DNA of 64,000 bases from Psychrobacter immobilis (GCF_904846225.1 NZ_CAJGZJ010000010.1:33043-97042), one strand, 5' to 3'; numbered from the stretch's first letter, positions 27,188-37,276 are shown. A program made the numbers and translations. Notes: generated by a model not told the origin, from the sequence alone.

Positions 27188-28870
27188 TTATTTAACATCG
27201 GTTAACAAACTACGGGCATGGTCACGAGTAACGTCAGTAATAGTCACGCCGCCTGACATACGTGCCAGCTCATCGACTTGCGCCGTATCGGTCAATATCA
27301 ACAGCTCGCTTTCGGTCTGCTCCTGATGGTGCTTCTGTACCAAGATATGCTGATGTGCTTGTGCCGCTACTTGTGCTTGGTGCGTAATGGCCAGTAATTG
27401 CTGCGTTTGTCCAAGCTCGCGTAACAGCTCACCGACCACTTGCGCAGTACCGCCACTGATACCGACATCCACCTCATCAAATACTAGCATAGGTTTGGCC
27501 GCATTATTATCAGCATTGGTTGCTTGTAGTACTTGCATCACCAGCGCCATGCGTGACAACTCGCCACCTGATGCGATTTTATGTAGTGGCTGCATCGGCA
27601 TGCCCACATTGGCACTAAACAATAAGTCAATATCAAAGCAACCTTGCGCATTATACAGGCTCGTTTCTGCTTTTTTGGTAAAGACGAATTCACAGCGCGC
27701 ATTGGGCAAGGCAAGAGGTTGTAATTGTTTGATGAGCTGTTCGGTGACTACTGGCGCCGCTTTTGAGCGCGCCTTATTCAATTGTGTGGCAAATGCTACA
27801 TACTCTTGCCACGCTTGCTCGATTTGTACCGCCATCGCGTCACTGCTTGGCTCGTTCTCTAACTGCTCTAGTTGTTCTTGCCAGCCTTTTGCTTCGGTCA
27901 CCAAATCACCAGCTGGCAAGTTATGCTTGCGTGATAATCGATGGCCTAGGCTGATTAAGCTGTCTAATGATTGCAGACGCTCAGGATCGGGCAGTTGCTG
28001 CTCTGCATAATCTGACAGTAATCCGGTCACCTCAGTGATTTGCTGTTGCGCTAAATGCAGTTGTTCAGAGGCTTGCTCAAAGGTTTGGCTGACACCTACT
28101 TGATGATCACAGAGCTTGATTGCTTGTCCTAGTAGCGTCATGACATCTGGCTCATCGGTATCATTGTCGAGCAGATGCAAACCATGACTGGCCTCCGTCA
28201 TCAGCGCTTCGATGTTCGACAGCTCTTCGTGTTCTGATTCGACATCTGCATAGTTGACGGCGAGCAGTGGCGTAATGTCTGCCAGTTGATTTTGCAACAG
28301 TAGGATACGATCTTGACGCTGCGCTTCACGGCTGGCAATGTCATCAGCCCGGCGTTTTAGCTGTTGATACTGCTGATAGCTACTGGCTGTTTGTGTGGCA
28401 AGTGGGGTTATCTGCGCCATCTCATCAAGCCATTGCACCACAAACTGTGGTTTAAGCAGTGCTTGCTGAGCATGTTGGCTATGAATATTGACCAGCAATG
28501 CCCCTAAGCCTTTTAGTTCAGCCAAACTGACAGGCGTTCCATTTAACCACGCTTTAGAGCGACCAGTATTGCTCAATTGACGACGAATCAGCACTTCTGG
28601 TTCTTCTAGCGGCCGCTCATTTCTTGCGAACCAATCAGCGACGACGGGGTTATTTTCTACCTCAAACTGCGCATAAATATCTGCATGCGCCGCCCCGTGT
28701 CTGACCATCGCACTGTCCGCGCGTTCGCCCACACATAAGGATAGCGCATCAAGTAATAACGACTTTCCTGCGCCCGTTTCACCAGTGATGACATTAAAGC
28801 CAGCCGCAACGTTCAGCTCGTGCTGAGCGATCAACGCAAACTGATGTAAAGTGAGTGATACTAGCATCAA
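27188..28870 (-). CDS. recN: DNA repair protein RecN
   Basis: RecN is an SMC-like ATPase that helps double-strand break repair. The 560-residue protein starts MLVSLTLHQFALIAQHEL, with Walker A GETGAGKS at about 30-37 and SIHS/HSQHAQQALLKP following, as in RecN. A long helical coiled-coil middle (about 160-370) leads to the signature-like KIASGGELSRMALVMQV and Walker B MLVFDEVDVGISGGTA near the C-terminus. It is bracketed by copies 4 and 5 of the palindromic element. No LexA-type box was recognised upstream. Confidence 0.94.
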   Translation of the reverse strand: MMLVSLTLHQFALIAQHELNVAAGFNVITGETGAGKSLLLDALSLCVGERADSAMVRHGAAHADIYAQFEVENNPVVADWFARNERPLEEPEVLIRRQLSNTGRSKAWLNGTPVSLAELKGLGALLVNIHSQHAQQALLKPQFVVQWLDEMAQITPLATQTASSYQQYQQLKRRADDIASREAQRQDRILLLQNQLADITPLLAVNYADVESEHEELSNIEALMTEASHGLHLLDNDTDEPDVMTLLGQAIKLCDHQVGVSQTFEQASEQLHLAQQQITEVTGLLSDYAEQQLPDPERLQSLDSLISLGHRLSRKHNLPAGDLVTEAKGWQEQLEQLENEPSSDAMAVQIEQAWQEYVAFATQLNKARSKAAPVVTEQLIKQLQPLALPNARCEFVFTKKAETSLYNAQGCFDIDLLFSANVGMPMQPLHKIASGGELSRMALVMQVLQATNADNNAAKPMLVFDEVDVGISGGTAQVVGELLRELGQTQQLLAITHQAQVAAQAHQHILVQKHHQEQTESELLILTDTAQVDELARMSGGVTITDVTRDHARSLLTDVK

Positions 28871-29712
28871 CGCCTCTCATGACAGACAATGAACCTCACC
28901 TATTAGGCTAGGAGGTCATATCTAAAATAGGATGTATAAAGAAATGAAACGGTTCAGTTACTCGTACTAATAAATAAATGAGGTTGGCAAATATTATGGT
29001 GTTAAATACGTTTAAATACAAATAGTAAAGACAATGAATCCTATAAATTGATTCAACACGTCCCAAATAAAACCATTAAAAACTGACGGTTAATGGATAC
29101 TATAGTCAGGTCAATATAGAAAAGAGACAACGGGGCTGGGATGAATTTTTTGTTGCCTCTGTCTGCGCAGGCACAGCAAGCAAGAAAAATTTACCCCAGT
29201 CACGCAGGGTAGTATCGTGTATCCATTTTATTCAGTATCGACTATATCATGACATCAATATCAATGATAAAAGTGAGTCAGTCAGCTAAAATAAAACCGA
29301 TCAGGGCGCACTCAAGTCACGATAAAAAACGACCTTAAACATTTATAAGTAAAAAGTGGCAAGCGTCATATCAGATAGCGTTTACTGGTCGCTGTAACAA
29401 ATTTTATAGATATAATGTGGTAGCATAATCTCACATAATGATAAACTCTTACCATTAGTTTTACACATCCTCCTACATGACAACGAGTCATCATCTCGTA
29501 AAATTAGAGATATAGAGTAGGAAGCGTATGCAAATCAGTTATGATGTCAGAACATTTTTATAGAACCTGTCCCTATATTTAGAGCGCAGGCATCTAACCT
29601 AAAAGAATGCATCTCTATCGTAGAGTGCTTCTTCAGAAACGCACACTCTAGCTGACTTAAATCAGTTACTTATTTTTTAGTTTTGCAATAATTATTTGAT
29701 AAGGAAGCCACT
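28871..29712. other. 842-bp divergent intergenic region recN / ppnP
   Basis: This holds element copy 5 (29101-29246). A hairpin at about 29606-29632 (AAGAATGCA...TGCTTCTT with TCTA/TAGA) lies in the ppnP leader, without a T-run. A short frame at 29528 (MQISYDVRTFL) has only a weak case. No gene is supported. Confidence 0.4.
29101..29246 (-). repeat. Palindromic interspersed element, copy 5
   Basis: This is a 146-bp copy with both ends intact: TATAGTCAGGTC and TATCGACTATA. Arms CTGGGATGAATTTTT and AAAAATTTACCCCAG pair at 13 of 15 positions. The core GCCTCTGTCTGCGCAGGCAC is complete and is followed by AGCAAGCAAG. It is the best reference copy for the family. Confidence 0.88.
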
Positions 29713-30048
29713 ATGACAGCGGCGCAATTTACCAATGTAACAGTCAACGCCCAAGCGACAGTATCTTATGATGGTCGTTGTTCAAGCCATACCATTATGT
29801 TCGAGGATGGTCGCCATAAAACACTAGGCGTTATTTTGCCCTGTGATAATTTGGTCGAGCATTATCACTTTAGTACCAATACCTCTGAGCGTATTGAAAT
29901 TATTAGTGGAGAATGTGAAGTCAAAATAAATGGCGATGAAGAGTTCAGCTATTATCGTGCTGGTCAATCATTCGTGGTCGAAGGTAATAGCGGATTTAAT
30001 CTACGTACTGAAGAAATCGTGCAGTATGTTTGCCACTTAGAAGGTTAG
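29713..30048 (+). CDS. ppnP: Pyrimidine/purine nucleoside phosphorylase PpnP (YaiE family)
   Basis: PpnP is a small cupin-fold phosphorylase that splits nucleosides to free base and ribose-1-phosphate. The 111-residue protein carries GRHKTLGVILPC, HFSTNTSERIEIISGECEVKI and YRAGQSFVVEGNSGFNL, matching the DUF1255/YaiE pattern (..E.M.V.SG...V...G..W..Y..G..F.VP..S.F...). The N-terminus is about 15 residues longer than E. coli YaiE (94). GGAAGCC upstream is a fair ribosome binding site. A 24-bp tandem duplication starts at the last codons and includes the stop. Confidence 0.87.
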   Translation: MTAAQFTNVTVNAQATVSYDGRCSSHTIMFEDGRHKTLGVILPCDNLVEHYHFSTNTSERIEIISGECEVKINGDEEFSYYRAGQSFVVEGNSGFNLRTEEIVQYVCHLEG

Positions 30049-30078
30049 TTTGATTGCCACTTAGAATGCTAACTTGAT
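30031..30078. repeat. 24-bp tandem duplication over the ppnP stop codon
   Basis: TGCCACTTAGAAGGTTAGTT and its next four bases are followed directly by TGCCACTTAGAATGCTAACT and the same four bases. The two units match at 20 of 24 positions. The first contains the ppnP stop (TAG), and the second keeps a stop in the same register (TAA). Confidence 0.8.
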
Positions 30079-30144
30079 GGCCGGCACGAAAAGTTAAAAT
30101 CATAACGTAGTGCGCTACCACATCAAACGTGAATGACTCAAAAA

Positions 30145-30185
30145 AATAAACAATATCAAAGTGGTATTGTTTATTTCTTTTTTTG
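30145..30185 (+). terminator. Terminator of ppnP
   Basis: AATAAACAATA and TATTGTTTATT form an 11-bp stem followed by TCTTTTTTTTG. Confidence 0.8.
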
Positions 30186-30292
30186 ATCTAGATTATTGAC
30201 AACCAGTCATCGATTAGTTGCTACAATTACACCAACACCTCTTTTTTATTCTATCGCATTACGCGATACCACTTATATTCAATAGGCCTATT

Positions 30293-31063
30293 ATGGCAAA
30301 ACCCATTTATTTTTATGGCATTCATGCGATTGATGCCTTACTTGAACATCGTCCTCTTGATGGGCTTAGCTTATTTGTACAGCAAGGACGCGAGAGCGAT
30401 GGTCACGTAAAAACCATCATGGCGCAAGCGGACGCCAATGGTATCAGCATTCAAGCGGCGCAAAAAGATAAGCTAACGCAACTGTGTGGTAGCCCGCAAC
30501 ATCAAGGTGTTGTGCTACATGCTCGACCGTTAGGCTTCGCTGATGAAGGATTGCTTGATACGATTGCTGGGCGTGAGCAGTGCTTATTATTGGTACTCGA
30601 TCAAATCACCGATGCGCATAATTTTGGTGCTTGTTTGCGTACGGCAGTGGCGATGGGCGTTGATGCGGTGGTTTGTCCAAAACATCATGCAGCCAGCCTC
30701 ACACCAACCGTTGCCAAAGTCTCAGTTGGCGCGGCAGAAATGATGCCAATTATCAGCGTCACCAATTTGGCACGTGCGCTCTCACAAATCAAAAGCGCAG
30801 GCGTATTTGTCTTTGGGACGGCGCTTGATGCAGATGCCAAACCGATACATGCTGCTGATTTGACTGGCAAGACGGCGATTATCATGGGCTCAGAAGGAGA
30901 GGGAATGCGCCGCTTGACCACAGAGAGCTGTGATGAGCTGGTTTATATTCCGATGTCAGGAAATGAGCATGGCAACTTACAAAGCCTAAATGTAAGTGTT
31001 GCTACTGGTATGGCGCTATACGAAGTCAATCGCCAGCGTACTTTAGCTGCTGGGCAAGCGTAA
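30293..31063 (+). CDS. rlmB: 23S rRNA (guanosine-2251-2'-O)-methyltransferase RlmB
   Basis: RlmB methylates G2251 in the peptidyl-transferase P-loop of 23S rRNA. The 256-residue SPOUT enzyme has an N-terminal substrate-binding domain starting KPIYFYGIHAIDALL. The three SPOUT motifs are LDQITDAHNFGACLRTA, IIMGSEGEGMRRL and IPMSGNEHGNLQSLNVSVATG. The reading frame extends 25 codons upstream, but the ATG at 30293 fits the family. Its 3' end overlaps the convergent coaE gene by 38 bp. Confidence 0.93.
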   Translation: MAKPIYFYGIHAIDALLEHRPLDGLSLFVQQGRESDGHVKTIMAQADANGISIQAAQKDKLTQLCGSPQHQGVVLHARPLGFADEGLLDTIAGREQCLLLVLDQITDAHNFGACLRTAVAMGVDAVVCPKHHAASLTPTVAKVSVGAAEMMPIISVTNLARALSQIKSAGVFVFGTALDADAKPIHAADLTGKTAIIMGSEGEGMRRLTTESCDELVYIPMSGNEHGNLQSLNVSVATGMALYEVNRQRTLAAGQA

Positions 31064-31718
31064 GATATTCTTGGTGTAGTGGCGTCAGCTTTGCATAAAG
31101 AGAGGGAAGATCGCTCTCATTTAGTATGACGTTATCTGCATGACGATTGCGCTCTTCACGGTTCAGCTGATTGGTCATAATTGCTTTAATTTTTTGCACA
31201 CTTTGTTCATCACGCTGGCTGGCACGTGCAAGCTGCGTGTCCTCAGTAGCGTCCATCACCAAAATACGTTGGCACAAATTGGCCAGTCCTGCCTCTGCTC
31301 CTTCAATGAGTAGGGGCGCTGACAACACCACATAAGAGGATGTGCTGGCTGCCAATTGTATCTTAGCCGCTTCGCGTATCGCTGGATGAGTGATCGCTTC
31401 CAATTCAATCAGGGCCTCAGGATAAGTAAATACATGCGTTCTGACCGCCGCTCGATCCATTGTTCCATCACCATTCAATACCCAGTCACCAAATTTTTTT
31501 TGAATTTTTCGCAAAGTTGAGCTGCCTTTTGTGACGATTTCATGAGCAATCACATCCGCATCGATAATATCAACTCCTTGCTCAGCAAACCAAGCACTAG
31601 CAGCAGATTTACCACTACCGATACCACCCGTTAAACCGACGACCAACGTCGTGTTTTTCGGTTGCGGGCTTTGTGATTGATGTAAATAAGGAGAAGTTGA
31701 AGCAGTGTGTTTTGACAT
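31026..31718 (-). CDS. coaE: Dephospho-CoA kinase
   Basis: CoaE performs the last step of coenzyme A synthesis. The P-loop GLTGGIGSGKSAA is at about 28-40, after a roughly 25-residue polar N-terminal extension not present in E. coli. DIIDADVIAHEIV, HPAIREAAK and VLSAPLLIEGAEAGL are typical. It is the last gene of the pilB-pilC-pilD-coaE set, a common gammaproteobacterial order. Its end overlaps the 3' end of rlmB on the other strand by 38 bp. Confidence 0.92.
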   Translation of the reverse strand: MSKHTASTSPYLHQSQSPQPKNTTLVVGLTGGIGSGKSAASAWFAEQGVDIIDADVIAHEIVTKGSSTLRKIQKKFGDWVLNGDGTMDRAAVRTHVFTYPEALIELEAITHPAIREAAKIQLAASTSSYVVLSAPLLIEGAEAGLANLCQRILVMDATEDTQLARASQRDEQSVQKIKAIMTNQLNREERNRHADNVILNESDLPSLYAKLTPLHQEYLTLAQQLKYAGD

Positions 31719-31852
31719 AATGGCAACTTATCTGACTGATATAATAATGGTGGCAATCACCTATTAAAAAAACGAATTTCGAAAATTGAATGATTTTCGA
31801 AGGCTAAAGGTAACTGCCGAAAGTTTGCTAGGACACGCCCTAATATAATTTA

Positions 31853-32755
31853 CTAAGTATACATGCCAAGATACCAGCTAACGATATCTGAGCCATATAA
31901 TAACGCAACGATACCAGCGATAGCGATATAAGGGCCAAAAGCAAAAGGACGACTCTCGCCCTGTTTCTTCATCAAAATAAGCCCAACAATAGACCCTAGT
32001 AGTGACGACAGCAAAATAATCAACGGTAACATCATTGGTCCGAGCCACGCGCCCAGTACTGCCAATAGTTTGAAATCGCCTTGTCCCATACCGTGCTTTT
32101 TAGTGATTAAATAAAATACCTTAACCACTATCCACAACGACAAAAATCCAAATAATAACCCCCAAATCGACTGAGTGGGGGAAACAAACCAACTTTGTGA
32201 ATTTACCGCTAATCCCAAACCTGCTAATGGAAACGTTAGGCGATCGGGTAGTAGCTGCGTATCAAAATCAATCCCTGTCAAAGCCACGAGTGTCCATACT
32301 AAAATTAACGCTGATAATCCGGCTGCGCTGACCCCAAATTGATAAATCACCAACACCGAGAGCAGAGCAGTGACAAGCTCAACCACAGGATAGCGTAGAC
32401 CAATCGAAGCCTTGCAACCTGAGCAACGTCCGCGCAGTACCAACCAGCTTATTAAAGGAATGTTTTCATACCATTTGATTTTATGAGCGCAATGAGGACA
32501 GCGCGAGGCCGGTCGGCTCAACGTAATCGGCTGATCGTTTGCCACGATATTTGTCAGAGGCTGCGTGTGTTCGCGCGGCATATCTGCTTGTTCGGACATA
32601 AACTGACTACATTCTTGTCGCCAGCTATAGACCATCATCAGTGGGATACGGTGAATCACTACATTCAAAAAGCTGCCAACACAAAGACCCAATACACCAA
32701 ATACGACTAAAGCGAGTACCATGTTTTCTTGTAATAACTGTATAAATTGCATCAA
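31853..32755 (-). CDS. pilD: Type IV prepilin peptidase/methyltransferase PilD
   Basis: PilD cleaves and N-methylates type IV pilin and type II secretion pseudopilin leaders in the inner membrane. The 300-residue protein has the cytoplasmic tetra-cysteine zinc site (Cys86, Cys89, Cys111, Cys114, in CPHC and CSGC). It also has both catalytic aspartates, Asp163 in GIDFDTQLLPD and Asp227 in GMGQGDFKLLA. A loop at about 45-80 is longer and more polar than usual. It starts 4 nt after the pilC stop region, consistent with an operon. Confidence 0.94.
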   Translation of the reverse strand: MMQFIQLLQENMVLALVVFGVLGLCVGSFLNVVIHRIPLMMVYSWRQECSQFMSEQADMPREHTQPLTNIVANDQPITLSRPASRCPHCAHKIKWYENIPLISWLVLRGRCSGCKASIGLRYPVVELVTALLSVLVIYQFGVSAAGLSALILVWTLVALTGIDFDTQLLPDRLTFPLAGLGLAVNSQSWFVSPTQSIWGLLFGFLSLWIVVKVFYLITKKHGMGQGDFKLLAVLGAWLGPMMLPLIILLSSLLGSIVGLILMKKQGESRPFAFGPYIAIAGIVALLYGSDIVSWYLGMYT

Positions 32756-32759
32756 ATCG

Positions 32760-33983
32760 TTATCCTACCACTGAACCCATTTGGAAGATTGGCAAATACA
32801 TCGCAATCACTAAGCCACCAACCAACACGCCTAACACCGCCATAATGAGTGGTTCCATTAAGCTGGTTAAGCCGTCAACCGCGTTATCGACTTCGTTCTC
32901 ATAATAGACGGCCACTTTATCTAGCATCTCCTCTAAGCTACCAGACTCTTCGCCAATACCAACCATTTGAATGGCTAGACTTGGAAATAAATTGGTTGAG
33001 CGTATCGAAAATTGTAACTGTTGGCCAGTAGCGACATCGTTTTTGATTTGCTGAATGGCATTATAAAATACGACATTGTTTGCTGCACCCGCCGTAGAAT
33101 CCAGCGCATCGATGAGCGGCACACCAGCGGCAAAAGTAGTGGACAGTGTGCGAGCAAAACGAGCAATAACGGCTTGATAAGCGATATTGCCAAATATAGG
33201 CGCTTTTAATGCTGCACGGTCTAGAAAATCTCGAAACTTTTTAGAACGCTTTTTGGCTTCTGAAAAACCAACAATACTACCGCCAATAATGATGATTAAA
33301 ATAAACCACCACGCTTGCATCCATTCAGACATCCCAACGACCATTTGCGTGAACGCTGGCAACTCTGCCCCAAAGGATTCAAATAAGTCTGAGAATACTG
33401 GTACTACTTTAATTAACAAAATCATGGTAACAATGATGGCCACCACGACAACTGCAATAGGGTACTTCATGGCTTTTTTAATTTTGGCTTTGAGTAATTC
33501 GCTTTTTTCTTTGTAGGTAGCAACCCGTTCGAGCATGGTTTCGAGCGCCCCTGATTGCTCACCAGAATCGACTAGCGAACAAAAAAGGTCATCAAAGTAG
33601 CGTGGATGCTTGCGTAGTGCAGAAGCAAAAGTCCCACCTGCCTCGATATCCGCTTTTATCTGCAATACCAACTCTTTCATACTAGGATTATCAAGTGAGT
33701 CAGAGACAATCTCAAAAGACTGCGTCAGTGGTACACCCGCTTTCATCATAGTGGCCAATTGACGAGCAAAAATGGCAATATCAATAGGTTTGATGGATTT
33801 TTTGAAAGTATAAAGAGGTTTTGGCTTTTTCTTAATGCCTTTGACCGTGATACCTTGTTTGCGCAACGTCGCTTTGGCCAGCTCTAAGCTACGACTGGTG
33901 GTTTCTCCCTTTACTTTTTGTCCACGCCGGTTCACCCCATCATAGACAAAGTCTAACAGCATATCGGTCTTAGCTTTTGCCAT
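32760..33983 (-). CDS. pilC: Type IV pilus inner-membrane platform protein PilC
   Basis: PilC is the inner-membrane core around which PilB drives pilin polymerisation. The 407-residue protein has two GspF domains, each with a membrane anchor. PIDIAIFARQLATMMKAGVPLTQSFEIV opens the first, and ARFARTLSTTFAAGVPLIDALD opens the second. The GEESGSLEEMLDKVA repeat and final GLVIAMYLPIFQMGSVVG are characteristic. It lies between pilB (210 nt upstream) and pilD. Confidence 0.94.
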   Translation of the reverse strand: MAKAKTDMLLDFVYDGVNRRGQKVKGETTSRSLELAKATLRKQGITVKGIKKKPKPLYTFKKSIKPIDIAIFARQLATMMKAGVPLTQSFEIVSDSLDNPSMKELVLQIKADIEAGGTFASALRKHPRYFDDLFCSLVDSGEQSGALETMLERVATYKEKSELLKAKIKKAMKYPIAVVVVAIIVTMILLIKVVPVFSDLFESFGAELPAFTQMVVGMSEWMQAWWFILIIIIGGSIVGFSEAKKRSKKFRDFLDRAALKAPIFGNIAYQAVIARFARTLSTTFAAGVPLIDALDSTAGAANNVVFYNAIQQIKNDVATGQQLQFSIRSTNLFPSLAIQMVGIGEESGSLEEMLDKVAVYYENEVDNAVDGLTSLMEPLIMAVLGVLVGGLVIAMYLPIFQMGSVVG

Positions 33984-34193
33984 GTCACTACCCTCAAAAA
34001 TTGTCCAATTAGCTGTTACAAAGTAGGAACGATGTCCAAGCCATAATAGTTATCTCATTTACTTTATTTTAGCGCAAAAAACCAGTGTCCATCTGTTTTA
34101 TTTTTAAGGACATATAGTAGAAATTATTGCTGGCTAATAAAAGTACGCACTTTAACGCTTAAAAAATAAGGGTATTTAGTTCAGTCATTGTTT

Positions 34194-35903
34194 TTATTCA
34201 GAGGTCACGCGCATCATTTCCTGAATACTGGTCACGCCTTGCAGTACTTTTAAAATACCAGAGCGGCGCAAGTCTCGAAAACCATTTTTGAGTGCAGCGT
34301 CCTTGATATCTATCGCGTTACCGTCTTCCATGATAATCCGTGAAATATCAGGGCTGACTTTCATCACCTCATAAATACCCACACGCCCTTTGTAACCCTC
34401 ACGGCATTCATTACAGCCTACAGGCTCATAAATCACATTGTCTGGATTGTCCAAGTCAACATCCTTAAAACCGAGCTCAAGCAAGCTTTGCCGAGGAATA
34501 TTAATCGGTTTTTTGCAATTTTTACACAAGCGTCGTGCCAAGCGCTGGGCGATGACTAAATTGACTGAGGTCGCGATGTTAAAGGAAGCCACACCCATAT
34601 TACGCAAACGCGTCAACGTCTCAGGCGCTGAGTTGGTATGCAAGGTTGAGAGTACCATGTGCCCTGTTTGCGCCGCTTTGATCGCAATCTCAGCGGTTTC
34701 AAGATCACGAATCTCACCAACCATCACAATATCAGGATCTTGACGTAAAAAGGATTTGAGAGCATTGGCAAAGGTTAGGCCGACCTTGGGATTGACGTTG
34801 ACCTGATTAATACCTTCTAAATTAATCTCGACTGGATCTTCGGCCGTTGAAATGTTGGTCGCCCCAGTGTTTAAAATATTGATACCTGTATAAAGTGACA
34901 CTGTTTTACCAGAACCGGTAGGCCCCGTAATGAGTAGCATACCTTGAGGTTTATGAAGTGCTTCCAAAAACATCTCTTTTTGATCAGGCTCATAACCCAG
35001 TGCTTCAATACCGAGCATGGCGGATGAGGGATCCAAAATACGCAGAACAACTTTTTCACCAAATAAGGTCGGTAAAGAGTTGACCCGAAAATCAATGGCT
35101 TTATTTTTAGAAAGCTTAAGTTTGATCCGGCCATCTTGTGGCACACGGCGCTCTGATATGTCCATTTGTGACATTACTTTTAAGCGTGCAGCGATTTTCC
35201 CAGCCAACTGTACAGGCGGATTGGCCATTTTTTGCATCACGCCATCGACACGAAAGCGCACACGATATGTTTTTTCATACGGCTCAAAATGTAAGTCAGA
35301 GGCACCCATACGAATGGCCTCGACCAGCATTTTATTGACAAATTTTACAACGGGTGCTTCATCAACGCTGTCCGTAAGTTTGGTTTCACCTTCTTCTTCC
35401 TCTCCTTCTTCAAACCCAACGTTCAAATCGCTAGTAGAGAAGCTGTCAAAATTTTGCATGGTATCAGCGTAAACACTTTCAATACGCCTTTTTAGCTTAT
35501 CTTCTTCGACGACAACGGTTTCAATAGACAGGCGAGAATTAAAAGCAATGGCATCAATGGCATCGACACGCGTTGGATCACTTAACGCCACAAACAAACG
35601 CTGACCTCTTTTGAATAGAGGCAAGGCATTAAACTTACGAACGATTTTTTCGTCCACTAAGTCTTTTGGAATGAAATCGAGGTTCAGTGCGTCAAGGTCG
35701 AATAAAGGATCACCAAAGGCTTGTGATAGCATTTGCGCAAGATGATAAGCATCGGCCAATTTATTGTCTACTAAGTACGACACTAGCCCGACTTGTTGCT
35801 GCTGTGATTCCGTCTGCGCCGTTTTCATATTCGCTTCGCTAACGACACCTTCGCTGATCAATTGCTGCGCTAAACCACCATATTTATTCGTTGTGATAGA
35901 CAT
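34194..35903 (-). CDS. pilB: Type IV pilus extension ATPase PilB
   Basis: PilB is the hexameric ATPase that powers pilus extension. The 569-residue protein has an N-terminal MshEN/GspE domain (about 1-150) and an acidic linker (EEGEEEEGE near 165-173). The ATPase core has Walker A GPTGSGKT at 327-334, an Asp box, DPDIVMVGEIRDLETA (Walker B) and the His box. A tetra-cysteine zinc site follows (CKNC near 460 and CNEC near 494). GYKGRVGIYEV is typical. It heads the pilBCD-coaE cluster; no pilin gene is in the window. Confidence 0.95.
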   Translation of the reverse strand: MSITTNKYGGLAQQLISEGVVSEANMKTAQTESQQQQVGLVSYLVDNKLADAYHLAQMLSQAFGDPLFDLDALNLDFIPKDLVDEKIVRKFNALPLFKRGQRLFVALSDPTRVDAIDAIAFNSRLSIETVVVEEDKLKRRIESVYADTMQNFDSFSTSDLNVGFEEGEEEEGETKLTDSVDEAPVVKFVNKMLVEAIRMGASDLHFEPYEKTYRVRFRVDGVMQKMANPPVQLAGKIAARLKVMSQMDISERRVPQDGRIKLKLSKNKAIDFRVNSLPTLFGEKVVLRILDPSSAMLGIEALGYEPDQKEMFLEALHKPQGMLLITGPTGSGKTVSLYTGINILNTGATNISTAEDPVEINLEGINQVNVNPKVGLTFANALKSFLRQDPDIVMVGEIRDLETAEIAIKAAQTGHMVLSTLHTNSAPETLTRLRNMGVASFNIATSVNLVIAQRLARRLCKNCKKPINIPRQSLLELGFKDVDLDNPDNVIYEPVGCNECREGYKGRVGIYEVMKVSPDISRIIMEDGNAIDIKDAALKNGFRDLRRSGILKVLQGVTSIQEMMRVTSE

Positions 35904-36354
35904 TACGATCTCTCCTTGATACCAAGTACGCTACATATTAATCTGAAATTCACATGCTATTTATAGCTATTAATAGACTTATAACTCAAGTCATCGCTAA
36001 CGCTTCAATCTTCAATAGTAGAAGTCAGCCAAACGATGCTTTTGTGAAAGGCTTAATAGACAGCTATTTATAATAGCGTGTGCCGTTAGGGGCTCAATTC
36101 ATTAGGTTGTTGATAATATTCTGTTACTTATTGATGTAGTACGATGACGCGTTATTTTACTTTAGTTTAAAGACTTTTATATGAACGATTAAACAGTGCG
36201 CCCGCAAAAAATCACCGCTTATATAGTGTCGGCTAAATAGTAGCGTTAAGAGGCAGTGCTGTTTCTAGCAGCACTATACTATAGCACTTGTCAATTATTT
36301 GTTATACTGGCGCGCATATTAGCCGAATTGGCATGAATACATGAGACAAGGTAG
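35904..36354. other. Divergent intergenic region pilB / tpiA
   Basis: These 451 bp lie between divergent genes. TATACT at 36303-36308 could be a tpiA -10 box but lacks a well-spaced -35. No ORF or repeat is supported. Confidence 0.3.
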
Positions 36355-37173
36355 ATGAGTATGCAAGCTTGGGTAATTGGCAATTGGAAACAGAATCCGG
36401 CAACGAGCCACGATGTCAACGCACTGTTGGACGACCTATTGACTGCGATCAATGCTGAGAAGCAAGTGGATACAGAACCTTCAAATAGTCGTTGCAAGTT
36501 AATGGTGGCACCAAGCTGTATCCATTTGGCTGCTGTTACTGCGCGTCTCAAGGATAGTTCAATGCTGTGTGCGGCGCAAGACATCAGCGGTCATAGTGCG
36601 AGTACTGGCGCGTATACAGGTGATTGCTCAGCGCAACAAGTGGCGGACGCTGGGGCTACTTGGACGCTACTTGGTCATTCTGAGCGCCGTCAGTATCATA
36701 GAGAGTCTCATGATACGTTATTGCAAAAAATGACGCACGCACTCACACAAGACTTAGGCGTGGTATTTTGTATTGGCGAAACGCAAACACAATACGATGA
36801 GCAGCAGACCCTTAATGTTATCAATGAGCAGTTATCAGTTGTTAAAGACTTACTGGTTCAGCAGCCAGCGCTCATATCTTCGTTATCTGAGCGCTTAATC
36901 ATTGCATATGAGCCTGTATGGGCAATTGGCACTGGCAAAGTGCCAACGGTGGAAGAAGTCAGTCACACTCATCAGCATATCAAACAAACGGTTGCAGGCT
37001 TTGCTAAGACAGTAGACAACATGACCGTCTTATATGGTGGTAGCGTGAATACCGACAATGCTGATAGCTTTGCCGCAGACTCTATGATTGATGGCGCATT
37101 GGTTGGTGGCGCGTCACTAAAGGCGCAGAGTTTTTTGGCGATTGCGCATGCCTTTAATCGTACTAGCGCTTAG
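36355..37173 (+). CDS. tpiA: Triose-phosphate isomerase
   Basis: TpiA interconverts DHAP and glyceraldehyde-3-phosphate in glycolysis. Catalytic residues are visible: Asn10 and Lys12 (GNWKQN), His108 ([11 protein letters not shown]) and Glu186 in [14 protein letters not shown]. The phosphate-binding loop [11 protein letters not shown] is near the C-terminus, followed by [11 protein letters not shown]. At 272 residues it is slightly longer than E. coli TpiA (255), owing to an insert around residues 35-47. It lies just upstream of secG, a common arrangement. Confidence 0.95.
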   Translation: MSMQAWVIGNWKQNPATSHDVNALLDDLLTAINAEKQVDTEPSNSRCKLMVAPSCIHLAAVTARLKDSSMLCAAQDISGHSASTGAYTGDCSAQQVADAGATWTLLGHSERRQYHRESHDTLLQKMTHALTQDLGVVFCIGETQTQYDEQQTLNVINEQLSVVKDLLVQQPALISSLSERLIIAYEPVWAIGTGKVPTVEEVSHTHQHIKQTVAGFAKTVDNMTVLYGGSVNTDNADSFAADSMIDGALVGGASLKAQSFLAIAHAFNRTSA

Positions 37174-37247
37174 TTCCCATAAACCACACTCAGCTATATA
37201 AATTCTCATTGATATAAAAATGTCTTTATCAGTTGAAAAAAGTAGGT

Positions 37248-37276
37248 TTAACAGTGCCCTTGCAATCGTGTACAAT
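37248..37276 (+). promoter_or_regulatory. Putative sigma70 promoter of secG
   Basis: TTAACA (37248-37253) and TACAAT (37271-37276) are 17 nt apart, about 110 nt before the secG ATG. Confidence 0.5.
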
